DNA of 64,000 bases from Microbacterium sp. SS28 (GCF_022761035.1 NZ_JAKWJP010000003.1:434001-498000); one strand, 5' to 3'. Positions 45,070-54,850 are shown, counted from the stretch's first letter. Notes: generated from the sequence alone by a model not told the origin. Program-made: numbers and translations.

Positions 45070-47355
45070 ATGCTGGTGACGCTTCGCGTGCCTATCTCAG
45101 ACGCACGAGGATTTTCAGCGGATCCGGCGATCGCAGAATCCGTCGTCCTGCCGCGGGGATGGGCAGAGGGCGACTTCGTGCGCGGCGTGGGCCGGATCAC
45201 GCGGCGCCCCAGCGGAATCGTCGAGCCGTGGTCGTTCGAGGCGGCATTCGCCAACGGGCGACATCTGCTCGCCGTTCCGCCCGAATCCCTCGTGGCCTTC
45301 GCGCGCGACCGGCGGACCGTCGTGGAGGCGGTAAGAAAGCGGGCGTGGCAGGCGCTGGACGGCTCGAGTGCCCTGCTCGATCTCGACGTGGCATTTCAGA
45401 TCAGGCCCCTTGCTGCGGCGGGCAGCGGGATGACGTCCTGGGACTACAAGCGCGCGGGCTCCGAGCTGTCAGACGATGTCGGCAACCTCGCCGGGCTGCC
45501 CGTTCGCGTTCGATCCGATCAGGTCGGGACGACTCGCCGTTTGATCACGTCCGGCTCTCAGCTGGCAGAACGATACGCGACGGCGACGTCGGCGGCTCCC
45601 GGATCGCGCAGGCTCGTGGGGCCCGGGCGCATCGCATCCGTTGTCGAAGCGGCGGGAGTGGATGTCGCGGACGACTTCCGGGGTGGCCATGAGACGGCGA
45701 TGCTGGGCCGGATTCGGCTCTCGAGCCTCGATGTGCCCGTCGTGGGCGGCGGGGTCGTCAGGTGCCATGTCCTTTCCAGTTCGAGCACGTCCACCGGTGA
45801 CCGCAAGCGCATTCGCGAACTGCGTATCCACCTCCTGCGGCTGCATTCCATCTTCGAACTCATGCGCTTTCTGACCAGTCAGGCGGTGACAGGTGCTTCT
45901 GCAGGTATTGCGGAAGAGCCCGGGACTCCCGCCTACGACCGGCTGCAGCAGACTCTCCTCGCGTGCGCGCGGACCGTGCGAACGGGTGCGGCACCCGGCC
46001 GTGCTGATCCCGAAGTGCTGCTCGATACCGCGTTCTTCGCTCGCCAGCTTGTCGACGCTGACCTTCAGACCATGCTCACCAGGGTGCTCGCCTCGGCCCG
46101 CCCGAAAGTGCGTGCCGAGGTCGAGGAGTTATTCGAGAGCGAGCGGAAGCGAAGCGCCGCCACTGACACGCGGCGCGATGTCGTACCCTCGGGGCCCACC
46201 CCCTCCGAACGGGTTGTGCCCGAGGGTTTGCGCCCGGGAGACGGGGATCCCGGAGAAGGGCCAGGAATAGCCGGGCCGGTTCAGAGAGGGTCCCAGCCAT
46301 GGGACCTCAACAACCTCAGCGGTCCGCAGCGCGCGGTGCTTCGCAATGCGCTGCTTCGAGCGTTCAATCGAGCCGACCTCGACCGCATGCTCCAGGACAA
46401 CGATCCACTCAAAGGGATCGACATTCTGGTGAGCCCCGGGGGCCTGCAGCACCAGGTCTTCGAGCTCATCGCCATCAGCCAGCAGCAGAGCTGGACCGAT
46501 GATCTGGTGCTGTGGGCGCAGGCCGCACGACCGGAGAATCCGCTCCTCACGAACCTCGTCGACGATCTGCGCATGCTGGACGCTGTCGAGAAGGACGATC
46601 GGCTGTCCGGCCGATCGCTCGAGCAGACGGTCAAGGCGCGGTCCGACACTCTCGACTTCGCGGTGTGGCTGTTCCAGTTCGCCCGGCTTCGCGGCGTGGT
46701 GTGCCGCATCGAAGACGTCAACGACCCCCGCAAGGCTCTCGGCACGGGATTCCTCGTGGGGCGCGACCTGCTGCTGACGAACTTCCACGTCATCGAGAAC
46801 TACACGGGCGAAGTACCCGCGATGGACAGGAGCACGCTGCTCTTCCGATTCGACTACGCCCTCGAGAGCACGGGAGCGCACTTCGGCAAGACCGTCTCCG
46901 CATCTTCCGACGGCTGGCTCGTGAGCAGTGCGCCCTACAGCCCGGATCCCGGCGAGGGCGTCGATCTCGACTACGCGCTGATCCGCCTTGCCGAGCCTGT
47001 GGGCGAAGACCCGGCGGGGGAGGCCACGCGAGGATGGCTGCAGCCCTCGACACTCGTGCAGGTGCCCCAAGCAAACGAGGTCGTCTTCATCGCGCAGCAC
47101 CCCAAGGGCGAGCCCCTCAAGATGGCGGTGGGCACCGTGCTCGAGGCGCCGGTGGGCGGTCACTTCCGGTACGACACCGAGACGCAGGGAGGCTCGTCGG
47201 GTTCACCGTGCCTCGACGCGGCGCTCAACCTCGTCGGCCTCCACCAGGGAGGCAACAGCGACCGACCGCATGAGGCGCCCTACAACGAGGGCATCCCCAT
47301 CGACGCGATCATCAGCGACCTGACGACCAAGGGCGTGTCGAAGTTCTGGGTGTAG
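45070..47355 (+). CDS. Multidomain protein: uncharacterised N-terminus, effector-associated-like domain, trypsin-like peptidase
   Basis: A 761-residue protein. Residues 1 to about 400 belong to no family I know (LRVPISDARGFS at the start, helical from about 255). A Gly/Pro linker (about 370-410) follows. Residues about 413-503 resemble effector-associated domain 1 (LSGPQRAVLRNALLRAFNR ... ARPENPLLTNLVDDLRML). Residues about 555-745 are a trypsin-like peptidase with His573 (NFHVIEN), Asp634 (LDYALIRL) and Ser710 (GGSSGSPC). No signal peptide: the peptidase acts in the cytoplasm. EADs pair signalling and effector parts in bacterial conflict systems. It is leaderless. Confidence 0.8.
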   Translation: MLVTLRVPISDARGFSADPAIAESVVLPRGWAEGDFVRGVGRITRRPSGIVEPWSFEAAFANGRHLLAVPPESLVAFARDRRTVVEAVRKRAWQALDGSSALLDLDVAFQIRPLAAAGSGMTSWDYKRAGSELSDDVGNLAGLPVRVRSDQVGTTRRLITSGSQLAERYATATSAAPGSRRLVGPGRIASVVEAAGVDVADDFRGGHETAMLGRIRLSSLDVPVVGGGVVRCHVLSSSSTSTGDRKRIRELRIHLLRLHSIFELMRFLTSQAVTGASAGIAEEPGTPAYDRLQQTLLACARTVRTGAAPGRADPEVLLDTAFFARQLVDADLQTMLTRVLASARPKVRAEVEELFESERKRSAATDTRRDVVPSGPTPSERVVPEGLRPGDGDPGEGPGIAGPVQRGSQPWDLNNLSGPQRAVLRNALLRAFNRADLDRMLQDNDPLKGIDILVSPGGLQHQVFELIAISQQQSWTDDLVLWAQAARPENPLLTNLVDDLRMLDAVEKDDRLSGRSLEQTVKARSDTLDFAVWLFQFARLRGVVCRIEDVNDPRKALGTGFLVGRDLLLTNFHVIENYTGEVPAMDRSTLLFRFDYALESTGAHFGKTVSASSDGWLVSSAPYSPDPGEGVDLDYALIRLAEPVGEDPAGEATRGWLQPSTLVQVPQANEVVFIAQHPKGEPLKMAVGTVLEAPVGGHFRYDTETQGGSSGSPCLDAALNLVGLHQGGNSDRPHEAPYNEGIPIDAIISDLTTKGVSKFWV

Positions 47356-47398
47356 TCGGCGACCGCAGGCGGGGTCACGACCGAGTGAGGGGGCTTGC

Positions 47399-48559
47399 AT
47401 GGCGATCGATTGGGATGCCGAGACGGACGTTCCGGACCAGACGGTGCTCCTCATCACCGAGCCGCCAGGCGGGCCCCGCCGCAGAGGTCTCGAATCGACC
47501 GAGTTGCCGCAGCTCACCGACGGTGAGCGGATCGAACGGCTCGAGGCCTGCATCGCACAGCAGAGCGAGAGCGCGGGGTCGCGGCATCCGGATCCCGAAC
47601 TGATTAAGCAGGTCATCCAAGGGGCGACGACGGCACTTGCGAAGGTGACGGATCCCGATGCGCGTTTCAGCTTCCGCGAGCGTGCCGGGCTGGAGGCGGT
47701 CGTGATCACAGACGGAACGCGGCCGAGCCTTCCGATCAAGGGTGGATTCGTCGATTCCGCCGATCCTCGCATCGGCGGCTGGGACCAGCCTTTTCGTCGG
47801 TTCGGCGACGCCATGAGGCGAGTCGTCGCGGCGGTCGGCAGGGTCAACATTCCGACGAACAAGCATTTCGCCGGAACCTGCTTCGCGATCGGCCCCGACC
47901 TTGTCATGACCAACCGGCATGTGCTCGAAGCCATCGCACGTGAGGTGGGCGCTGGAGAGTGGCGGCTCACCTATCCCGAAGCGACGACCATCGACTTCGT
48001 GGGCGAGGTGAACGCCCAGAGCTCGACGGCATTCAGAGTGCTCTCGGTCGCCTTCGCCGGACCCGACGCGATCAGGGACAAGATCAACTTCACGCGTCTC
48101 GATCTCGCCGTTCTCAGAGTCGAATCCGGCGGCGGCCTTCCCACGGCGGTGAGGCTCGAGTCGGATCCCGACGCTGTGAAGGATCGCCGAGATCTGTACC
48201 TGGTCGGCTTCCCCGCACGACCGAACGTCTTCCAGGGCGCCGGCACTCCTCCTCGCGGCAATGAGACGAGCGCCGTGATGGAGTCGGTGTTCGCGTGGAA
48301 GTTCGGGGTCAAGACGCTCGCTCCGGGCAGGGTGGCAGCGGCACCCGGAGATATCGAGGAGGACCCCAGAAAGTGGGTGTTCAGTCACGACGCATCGACC
48401 CTCGCAGGCAACTCCGGATCTGCGGTCGTCGACCTTTCGATCGACGGCGCACGCGTCATCGGACTTCACTTCGGGGGCCGCTCGCGAGACGAGAACTGGT
48501 CGCACGCGCTCGCGCGGATTCAAGAGCTGCCGCAGGCCGTCGACATCAGCTGGGTATGA
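47399..48559 (+). CDS. Trypsin-like serine peptidase
   Basis: A 386-residue cytoplasmic protein. The first 140 residues are without known domain. A trypsin-like domain follows: TNRHVLE (His174), LDLAVLRV (Asp235) and AGNSGSAVV (Ser339), so the triad is complete. There is no signal peptide. It follows the EAD-like gene by 43 bases with GAGGGGG ribosome site, so the two are an operon. It could be a substrate, an activator or a parallel effector of the first peptidase. Confidence 0.83.
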   Translation: MAIDWDAETDVPDQTVLLITEPPGGPRRRGLESTELPQLTDGERIERLEACIAQQSESAGSRHPDPELIKQVIQGATTALAKVTDPDARFSFRERAGLEAVVITDGTRPSLPIKGGFVDSADPRIGGWDQPFRRFGDAMRRVVAAVGRVNIPTNKHFAGTCFAIGPDLVMTNRHVLEAIAREVGAGEWRLTYPEATTIDFVGEVNAQSSTAFRVLSVAFAGPDAIRDKINFTRLDLAVLRVESGGGLPTAVRLESDPDAVKDRRDLYLVGFPARPNVFQGAGTPPRGNETSAVMESVFAWKFGVKTLAPGRVAAAPGDIEEDPRKWVFSHDASTLAGNSGSAVVDLSIDGARVIGLHFGGRSRDENWSHALARIQELPQAVDISWV

Positions 48560-48639
48560 GCCCGCGCGGTCCGGAGCAGTGTCATTGACGTCGATCTCGG
48601 ATCAGTGCCATGCTCAGCCCAATCAGTAAGGGGGCTGGG

Positions 48640-49407
48640 ATGTCGCTGACGATCGTTCACGCCGAAACGGCGACTCCCGCGCCACTCGACCCAGCATCGA
48701 CTGCGGCGAATGTGGCTCTCTCGAACTACTACCTGGCGCTCACGCTGTTCATCGGAGCGATCGTCGTCATTGCGATCGCACTCACGTTCGCCTGGATGTA
48801 CCATCGCGCCGCACTGACGACCATTCAGAAGTTGGCCAAGAGCGGCAAACAGGCTGTCACGACTTCCTCGGATGACGCGTTGACCGAGGGCGTCGATTCG
48901 GAGCCCGCGATCGTGGGGAGCAGCGCCGGCACCAAGGGCGAAGACTTGATGTTCACGGTGACGAATCTTGCCGATGGCGAAATCGTCACGTGGGATGTCT
49001 CGGGGGCGACCTTCAACGAGGTCGACGGCGGGCGCACGATCGTTGCGCAGTTCGCATCGGACGGCAACTACAAGGTGCGGGCGTCGATCACCGACAAGGC
49101 CGACGTCAAACGTGAGCTCGAACCTAAAGAGGTGAAGATCGGTGCCCAGGCGACTGCTCCTGCTCCGGCCATCGTCATCCCGTTCGTCGTGAAGAACTGG
49201 GGTCGGCTGGTGATCGTCCTGTTCGGCGTGGGCGTGATCTCGGCGCTCATGGCGACGAAGATTCTGGATGCCGCCGCCGGCGTCGGCATTCTGGGCACAC
49301 TCCTGGGTGCCGGCGCTGTTGCGTCGACACCTGGAGCGCCGTCCGAGACTCCCGCGCAGCCCCAGGGCGGCGGGGCGGGTGGGTCCGGCGCGGGCTCGGG
49401 CGGCTGA
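48640..49407 (+). CDS. Membrane protein with Ig-like domain between helices
   Basis: A 255-residue protein: a helix (about 37-60), a middle of beta character (GEDLMFTVTNLADGEIVTWDVSG, DGNYKVRASI: PKD/Ig-like, about 100-165), then two helices (about 185-235) and a Gly/Pro-rich tail. ATG 48640 is preceded by AAGGGGG. It follows the second peptidase gene by 80 bases and may anchor or sense for the cassette. It resembles no known effector, and function is unknown. Confidence 0.65.
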   Translation: MSLTIVHAETATPAPLDPASTAANVALSNYYLALTLFIGAIVVIAIALTFAWMYHRAALTTIQKLAKSGKQAVTTSSDDALTEGVDSEPAIVGSSAGTKGEDLMFTVTNLADGEIVTWDVSGATFNEVDGGRTIVAQFASDGNYKVRASITDKADVKRELEPKEVKIGAQATAPAPAIVIPFVVKNWGRLVIVLFGVGVISALMATKILDAAAGVGILGTLLGAGAVASTPGAPSETPAQPQGGGAGGSGAGSGG

Positions 49408-49608
49408 CCCGCGATTGACGGGTGACGAGGCGATCCAATCGGGCGGCGCTGTGTCCCCGCAACCCTGATCACATCAACGAGGGTGCAGTTCACCGCCTAA
49501 TAAGGCCCGTCGACACGACCCGCCTTGACGCCGGGGACGAGGAGTCCGCCTTGCTGCGCCTAGACGGTCGTCGAGTGCGTCGAGTGAACCCACCGACTTT
49601 GGGAGCGG

Positions 49609-50352
49609 TTACGGCTCAGTCATCGTGGTTCCAGCGAAGGTGATCGGGCATCCGACGTCGTCGACTCCATAACCCTGGTCGCCCTCGAAGGGGCATTGAT
49701 CGATATCGTCGGTGACCCCGTCGAGGTCGGAGTCCTGCGGAGCGGGGGGATTGGGGCATCCGGTGTCGTCGACTCCATACCCTTCCTCGCCGCGGTCGGG
49801 GCAGGCGTCGATGTCGTCGGTGTATCCGTCGCCGTCGCTGTCAGCGGGCGGTACGTAGGGGTTGGGGCATCCGGAGCCGTCCACTCCGTAACCCTGATCG
49901 CCGTCGTTGGGGCACGCGTCGATGTCGTCGGTGTATCCGTCGCCGTCGGAGTCGCCCGGGGCAGTGAGCGGGCAGCCGACATCGTCGACTCCGTAACCCT
50001 GATCACCGTCGTACGGGCAGGCGTCGATGTCGTCGGTGTAGCCGTCGAAGTCGGAGTCCTGCGGATCGGGTGGGTTCGGGCAGCCCTCCGGATCGATTCC
50101 GTAGCCTTCCTCGCCGCGGTCCGGGCAGGCGTCGACGTCGTCGGGCACTCCGTCGCGGTCGCTGTCGACGGGTGGCGCGATCGGACATCCAGAGGCGTCG
50201 ACGCCATCCCCCTGGTCGCCGACGGTGAGGCACTTGTCGAAGACGTCGCGCACTCCGTCGCCGTCTCGATCTCGTTCGAGATGGCCGAGCGCCGGCCCGA
50301 GGAGTGCGATCACCAGTAGAAAAGCCGCCAGAAGGCGTCGCCAAGCGCGCAT
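49609..50352 (-). CDS. Secreted thrombospondin type-3 repeat protein, copy 2
   Basis: A 247-residue protein with the same signal peptide (MRAWRRLLAAFLLVIALLGP) and the same order of Asp-rich TSP type-3 repeats as copy 1 at 42922-43665, differing at a few positions, e.g. PYDGD for PWDGD, NDGDQ for FDGDQ and a different C-terminal tail. The DNA match extends to the gene start and ends near the stop. It binds Ca2+ by family analogy. Confidence 0.88.
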   Translation of the reverse strand: MRAWRRLLAAFLLVIALLGPALGHLERDRDGDGVRDVFDKCLTVGDQGDGVDASGCPIAPPVDSDRDGVPDDVDACPDRGEEGYGIDPEGCPNPPDPQDSDFDGYTDDIDACPYDGDQGYGVDDVGCPLTAPGDSDGDGYTDDIDACPNDGDQGYGVDGSGCPNPYVPPADSDGDGYTDDIDACPDRGEEGYGVDDTGCPNPPAPQDSDLDGVTDDIDQCPFEGDQGYGVDDVGCPITFAGTTMTEP

Positions 50353-50611
50353 GACAAATCCCCGTTCATCACCCAGAACCCAGTGCGCAATCCCCGCCGA
50401 GATTCTCGTCCGACGCAGAGGCGCTGTAAAGGGCATGCGTCGATGGCCCCGCAAGAGGACGGAATTCGGGATGCCGGGTCGGGCCACCCACGTCACCGTC
50501 GTCGGCGCGCGCTAATCCATGACGCCGCTCGAGGCACCATGAACCTCGCGCGGTACGGGTGGGTATGTTCTACGTTGGGCAGTGAGCCGTCGACCCTGGC
50601 GACATCCCGAA

Positions 50612-51817
50612 TCAGCTGGCCGCGCGCGAGGTGTTCCGGTCGCGCGTGGCGGCCCATCCGCCGGAGTGCGTGTCGACTCGGTCTGCGGCGCGAAGGCGTT
50701 CCATGGACGCGTCGACCAAAGCGCGCGGGTCAGTCGCCTTCGCACCCATGCTGTACCTCATGATCAGGTACCAGGTGAAGAGAACAAAAACGTTGTCGGC
50801 GCGGAGAAGGATGCTCTCGAGAGCCGCATAGATCATCACGGAAGTGAGGAAGGCGAGCTCGAGCGTCATCGTCCTACGCGACATCGTGATCACGGCTCGC
50901 CCGAACATGTAGCAGAACGCGACAAACAGAACGAGTCCCGCCCCGTAGAGCAAGTGCAGGTACGAGTTATCCACCGTGGCGACCGTGCCATGCTTCACCG
51001 TAATGCTGGTGAGCATGTGCCAGAGAGTGACGCCATCGAGGAACTGCCCGAAGAGCATGGGACGGAAGCTGAACAGTTGGTTAATCGTCGGATCGTCTCG
51101 CTGGGTGCCGAGCCACGCGGCAAGTGCGAGAAAAATGAGTGGCTGTAACGCAAGCACGGTACGGATGAAGGTGAGCTTTATGAGCGACCGCATGCACAGG
51201 GCGAGGATGCAAAACGCCAGGATGCCGTAGAAACCTCCGCGGCCGTCGGTCTGGGTGAACACCCACATTGCCCACGCGAGCACGACGATCGCCACGAGTA
51301 GACGACGGCGAACCTTCCATCGGTAGAAGTGGTAGATCGTCGTGACCGCAGCGCCAAACACAACGTTCATGAAGAACGGGACGCCCGCAGTCCCGAAGGT
51401 GTAGCGGGAGCGAATGTCGGCACTGACCCACGTCTGCGACGTGAGCAGTTCGTTGGCGGTAAGTCCCACGCCGAGAAACGCAAATACTAAGCCGAGCGAG
51501 AAGAGCGACGCGATCATGACCGCCCGCGTAAGTGCGCGCTCATCGATCGACCACATCGCGGGGACGAGGAGAAGTAAGTAAACGAGGGTCAGTTGATCAG
51601 GATTCTGCGTAACAAGGAGCAGGCAGACGCTGAGCAGAACTAGAAGCACCGTCCAGATAGGGACGATAGTCCGTCGTGCGAACATCACGAACAAGGTGAT
51701 AGCGAGCACACTGACCCGGATGATGTTCTTTAGCGGCGAGTCCTCGGTTACCACCGTTTGGATCAGGACCGCGTTCGCGGCGATCGCCAGAAGCGCTATC
51801 TGGACCCAGATCACCAT
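50612..51817 (-). CDS. O-antigen-polymerase/ligase-like membrane protein (second Wzy)
   Basis: A 401-residue protein of about ten helices, with an outside loop around WLGTQRDDPTINQLFSFRP and VATVDNSYLHLLYGAG, typical of Wzy polymerases. Codon use is less GC-biased than upstream genes. It is the first gene of the second glycan island. ATG 51817 lacks a strong ribosome site (GAGCTAGGT), so the start is provisional. Confidence 0.75.
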   Translation of the reverse strand: MVIWVQIALLAIAANAVLIQTVVTEDSPLKNIIRVSVLAITLFVMFARRTIVPIWTVLLVLLSVCLLLVTQNPDQLTLVYLLLLVPAMWSIDERALTRAVMIASLFSLGLVFAFLGVGLTANELLTSQTWVSADIRSRYTFGTAGVPFFMNVVFGAAVTTIYHFYRWKVRRRLLVAIVVLAWAMWVFTQTDGRGGFYGILAFCILALCMRSLIKLTFIRTVLALQPLIFLALAAWLGTQRDDPTINQLFSFRPMLFGQFLDGVTLWHMLTSITVKHGTVATVDNSYLHLLYGAGLVLFVAFCYMFGRAVITMSRRTMTLELAFLTSVMIYAALESILLRADNVFVLFTWYLIMRYSMGAKATDPRALVDASMERLRAADRVDTHSGGWAATRDRNTSRAAS

Positions 51818-52200
51818 ACCTAGCTCGCCCGAGGCATGGTGCCTAACTAGCGGCGGGTCGCTAGGCCTGGGAGGCACGCGCGACCATGGCTCGCTTCGCG
51901 CCGCCCGTCTGGACGCTGCGCGCGGCGAGTGGGTCACGCCAGCAGAATAGCCGCCCGAGATACGCGGAGCGACACCTCTAGCAGCCTGAGGCGATCCAGC
52001 ATCCCCTTTTGGGTTCTTGCGATGGCGCCTGTCGCGGAAGACTGGCCCATGGCGAAGCAGCAGGTGCAGGCGCAGGCGCAGGTGCAGGCGTCGTCCCAGT
52101 CGGCCAACCGGCGAGTGTGTGGCCACCTCACATCGTGCCTGGCTCACGATGGTCAGTGAACGCGCGGAAGCGGGCCCACCGAATTAACTAAACTGTGCCG
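51818..52200. other. Intergenic region between wzy-like gene and pseI
   Basis: Divergent 383-base region. It holds a short CAGGTG/CAGGCG tandem stretch (about 52059-52090) and the pseI promoter at the right end. I see no reliable gene. Confidence 0.5.
52189..52194 (+). promoter_or_regulatory. -10 element of leaderless pseI promoter
   Basis: TAAACT, 6 bases before ATG 52201. A GTG at 52195 lies directly after it and is therefore not the start. Confidence 0.6.
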
Positions 52201-53262
52201 ATGGGCAAGAAGGATCTGATCCGCATCGGCGACGTGGTCGTCGGGTCGGGGCAACCGATTTTCGTCATCGCAGAGATGTCGGGGAACCACAACGGGAGCC
52301 TCGAGCGGGCTCTGAAGATTGTCGACGCGGTGGCAGACAGCGGGGTTAGCGCCGTCAAAACCCAGACCTATACCGCTGACACGCTCACGATTGATCACGA
52401 TAGTCCTGCTTTTCGCGTATCGGACAGTCAGGAACTATGGGGCGGAAGAACCCTATACGGACTGTACAAAGAGGCTCACACTCCGTGGAGTTGGCATTCG
52501 GTGATATTCGACCGCGCGAAGGACAACGGACTAATTGGGTTGTCTACGCCGTTTGACAGCACCGCCGTTGAGTTCCTTGAAAGCCTTAACACGCCGCTAT
52601 ACAAGACCGCCTCAGCCGAGATCGTGGATCTTCCCCTCCTGCGAGAGATAGCGCGGACTGGGAAGCCCATGATCGTTTCGACTGGCATGGCGTCATTGTC
52701 CGAGATTGATGCCGCGGTGAACGCAATTCGCAATGCGGGCGGGCGTGAACTCGTGTTGCTTGCCTGCACCGCTTCCTACCCCGCGGTGCCGGAGGAAGCG
52801 CGCCTAGGGAACATCGCGGTGCTGCGGGAAGCGTTCGACTGTCCGGTTGGTCTTTCGGATCACACACTTGGTATCGGTGTATCGGTTGCAGCTGCCGCTC
52901 TTGGGGCTGTTGTTATCGAGAAGCATGTGACGCTGGATCGCGCTGACGGGGGTGTGGACTCAGGCTTCTCCTTGACGCCTGACGAGTTCACGTTGCTCAA
53001 GACCGGGGTCGAGCAAGCGCGGGTTGCCGTAGCGAGTGGAGTTGGCTTTGGACCAACGGAGGGGGAGCAAGCCGTCTTCGCCTTGCGACGTTCGCTGTAC
53101 GTCGTAGCGGACGTACGAGCTGGCGAGCCTGTCTCAGCTGCGAATGTGAGGTCCATCCGCCCGGCCGGGGGTCTGCCCGCTCATGAACTGGAGCGATTGC
53201 TGGGCCGCACGTTCGCAGTGGATGCCTCACGTGGCACCCCACTCACGTGGGATTTGCTGTAG
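52201..53262 (+). CDS. pseI: Pseudaminic acid synthase PseI
   Basis: PseI joins 2,4-diacetamido-2,4,6-trideoxy-L-altrose and phosphoenolpyruvate to give pseudaminic acid. The 353-residue protein has the NeuB-type barrel (FVIAEMSGNHNGSLERAL, KTQTYTADTL, LYGLYKEAHTPW which is PseI-like, CTASYPA, GLSDHTLG, EKHVTLDR) and an SAF antifreeze-like domain (RRSLYVVADVRAGEPV). It converges with the PseG-acetyltransferase gene with 20 bp 3' overlap. Confidence 0.93.
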   Translation: MGKKDLIRIGDVVVGSGQPIFVIAEMSGNHNGSLERALKIVDAVADSGVSAVKTQTYTADTLTIDHDSPAFRVSDSQELWGGRTLYGLYKEAHTPWSWHSVIFDRAKDNGLIGLSTPFDSTAVEFLESLNTPLYKTASAEIVDLPLLREIARTGKPMIVSTGMASLSEIDAAVNAIRNAGGRELVLLACTASYPAVPEEARLGNIAVLREAFDCPVGLSDHTLGIGVSVAAAALGAVVIEKHVTLDRADGGVDSGFSLTPDEFTLLKTGVEQARVAVASGVGFGPTEGEQAVFALRRSLYVVADVRAGEPVSAANVRSIRPAGGLPAHELERLLGRTFAVDASRGTPLTWDLL

Positions 53263-54736
53263 CGGGGAAACGCCACCGCGAGTAGACCGCGAATCCGGCG
53301 GCGTCCGTGGGCTCGTGTGGCAGGTAGCCGGCCTTGGCGAACAGGCGTCGAGATGCAATATTGTCCCGTTGAACCGTCGCAAGCAGCCGCGTAGGGCGGG
53401 GTGCCTCGAGCTTCGCTTCGCCGGCCGCCAGGACGACGACGGCATACCCGCGACCCCTGAATATCGGGGCGACTGTGATCGACACCTCCCAGCCTTCGCT
53501 CCGTCGATCCCAACGGACTGTGCCCACGCTCTGGTCGCCATCTTCGATCACGAGAAGTTGCCGGTTGATTGCATCCCCGAGCACGCCGTCGAGCCATGCG
53601 ACGTGTTGGGACCACGTCACTTCATCCTGAGATCGGGAGAAAGCGCGCGTCTTTGGGTGATTCCGCCATTGGAAGAGCAGACCCGCATCGGCTCGCGTGG
53701 CGGTGCGTGCCGTGAGCTTGACCTCGTCCGCAGAGGGCCGCACGTCGAGAAGTTGATCCCAGGCGGCCACAAGGCGCCAAGCGCCAAGGCCGTCGACCGT
53801 CGCTAGAAGTCTGTCCACGACCTGTGCGCGAGTACTCTCGGTCAGCAACATCTCGAGGAACGGTTCCATATCCTCCTCGTGTGCAAGCGATCCGAGCGGG
53901 TAGGCGAGGCCAGCCTCGACTGCGGCGTCATACCCAGCGCGCTGATTCTCCGTGACGCACACCAGACCCATCGGAATTCCCATGCAGGCGAAGTCCCATA
54001 CTGATGTGCCTGCAGCGCTCACCACTGCATCGTGTCGCCGCGCGACTGCCGGAAGATCGTCCAAGAAGCTGCAAACCGTCACCTCGTGCGCACTTTGGGC
54101 CAGAGCCGTCTTGACAGCGCTCCGCTGATCCGGTCGACAGACAATCGTGAGTGCCAGAGGGGTTCTGATCCGTGCAAAACGCTCTGCGGCCCTTGCTGTG
54201 ATGCGATTCGGATCGGTCCCGCCCAGCACGATCAGGATTCGCGGCCGACCGGTTCGAGGTCCCGCAGCCCCTCGTTGCGCCCGAACTTGATCGCGCACGA
54301 TCGCAGCGGATGCGCCGGCCAATTGCGCCAAACTTGCCTCCGGACGCTCGAATGACCGCTCTCCGAAAAGATTGGCATCAATCGCAAGATCGGAAGGCCG
54401 TGCGCCGAATCGGCCATCCTGCATACTGCTGATGACGATTCCCGCCCGACGCAGGTCATCCGTGACCCGGTAGCTGTCGAGGTGCAGCACCTGGAAGCTC
54501 GCACTGGCCTCCTCCGAACGGCTCCAATGGTCGAGTTCAGTTACCCTGATCGTCCGAGTTGGCAAGGTGGGCTGTGCGCGGCGAATGAAACTCGTTGCGG
54601 CCTCATCCCAATGCCCGGCGAGCGTTACATCCCACTTGGCACGCTGGGCCTCCTGCGCCACCGCGAGGGACCGCATCATGTGGCCCATGCCCTCCTTAAG
54701 GCCAGCGTCGCAAAAGATCAGCGCTCGTTTGCGCAT
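53243..54736 (-). CDS. PseG-like UDP-sugar hydrolase fused to GNAT acetyltransferase (PseH-like)
   Basis: A 497-residue fusion. Residues 1 to about 330 form a GT28-like hydrolase: GMGHMMRSLAVAQ, ILIVLGGTDPN, AAGTSVWDFACMGIPM, typical of PseG, which removes UDP. From about 340 a GNAT domain follows: WRNHPKTRAFSRSQDEVTW, SITVAPIFRGRGYAVVV (acetyl-CoA loop), NIASRRLFAKAGY, typical of PseH, which N-acetylates C4. The two steps are adjacent in the pathway, so fusion makes sense. ATG 54736 follows AAGGAG; a TACAAT -10 element lies about 50 bases upstream. Confidence 0.92.
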   Translation of the reverse strand: MRKRALIFCDAGLKEGMGHMMRSLAVAQEAQRAKWDVTLAGHWDEAATSFIRRAQPTLPTRTIRVTELDHWSRSEEASASFQVLHLDSYRVTDDLRRAGIVISSMQDGRFGARPSDLAIDANLFGERSFERPEASLAQLAGASAAIVRDQVRAQRGAAGPRTGRPRILIVLGGTDPNRITARAAERFARIRTPLALTIVCRPDQRSAVKTALAQSAHEVTVCSFLDDLPAVARRHDAVVSAAGTSVWDFACMGIPMGLVCVTENQRAGYDAAVEAGLAYPLGSLAHEEDMEPFLEMLLTESTRAQVVDRLLATVDGLGAWRLVAAWDQLLDVRPSADEVKLTARTATRADAGLLFQWRNHPKTRAFSRSQDEVTWSQHVAWLDGVLGDAINRQLLVIEDGDQSVGTVRWDRRSEGWEVSITVAPIFRGRGYAVVVLAAGEAKLEAPRPTRLLATVQRDNIASRRLFAKAGYLPHEPTDAAGFAVYSRWRFPATANPT

Positions 54737-54850
54737 CGGGCTCCTTGCCAGCGGGGGCATCCTGAGTTCAAACCCCGTACTCGGTGCATTGTAGGATGAC
54801 GGGGGTCGACTCGGGTTCCTTCTCCGCGCGCGGTCCCGAACACTGGCCGC

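Noticed and set aside
52059..52159. Small gene with a Gln/Val/Ala repeat
   Set aside because: Low-complexity repeat only, no ribosome site, no domain; it lies in the pseI promoter region.
54768..54795. Possible 3' fragment of a tRNA gene (GAGTTCAAACCCCG) as an integration scar
   Set aside because: The T-arm cannot pair, no acceptor partner or CCA end is present, and the segment is better explained as the promoter and leader of the PseG-acetyltransferase gene (TACAAT on the minus strand).
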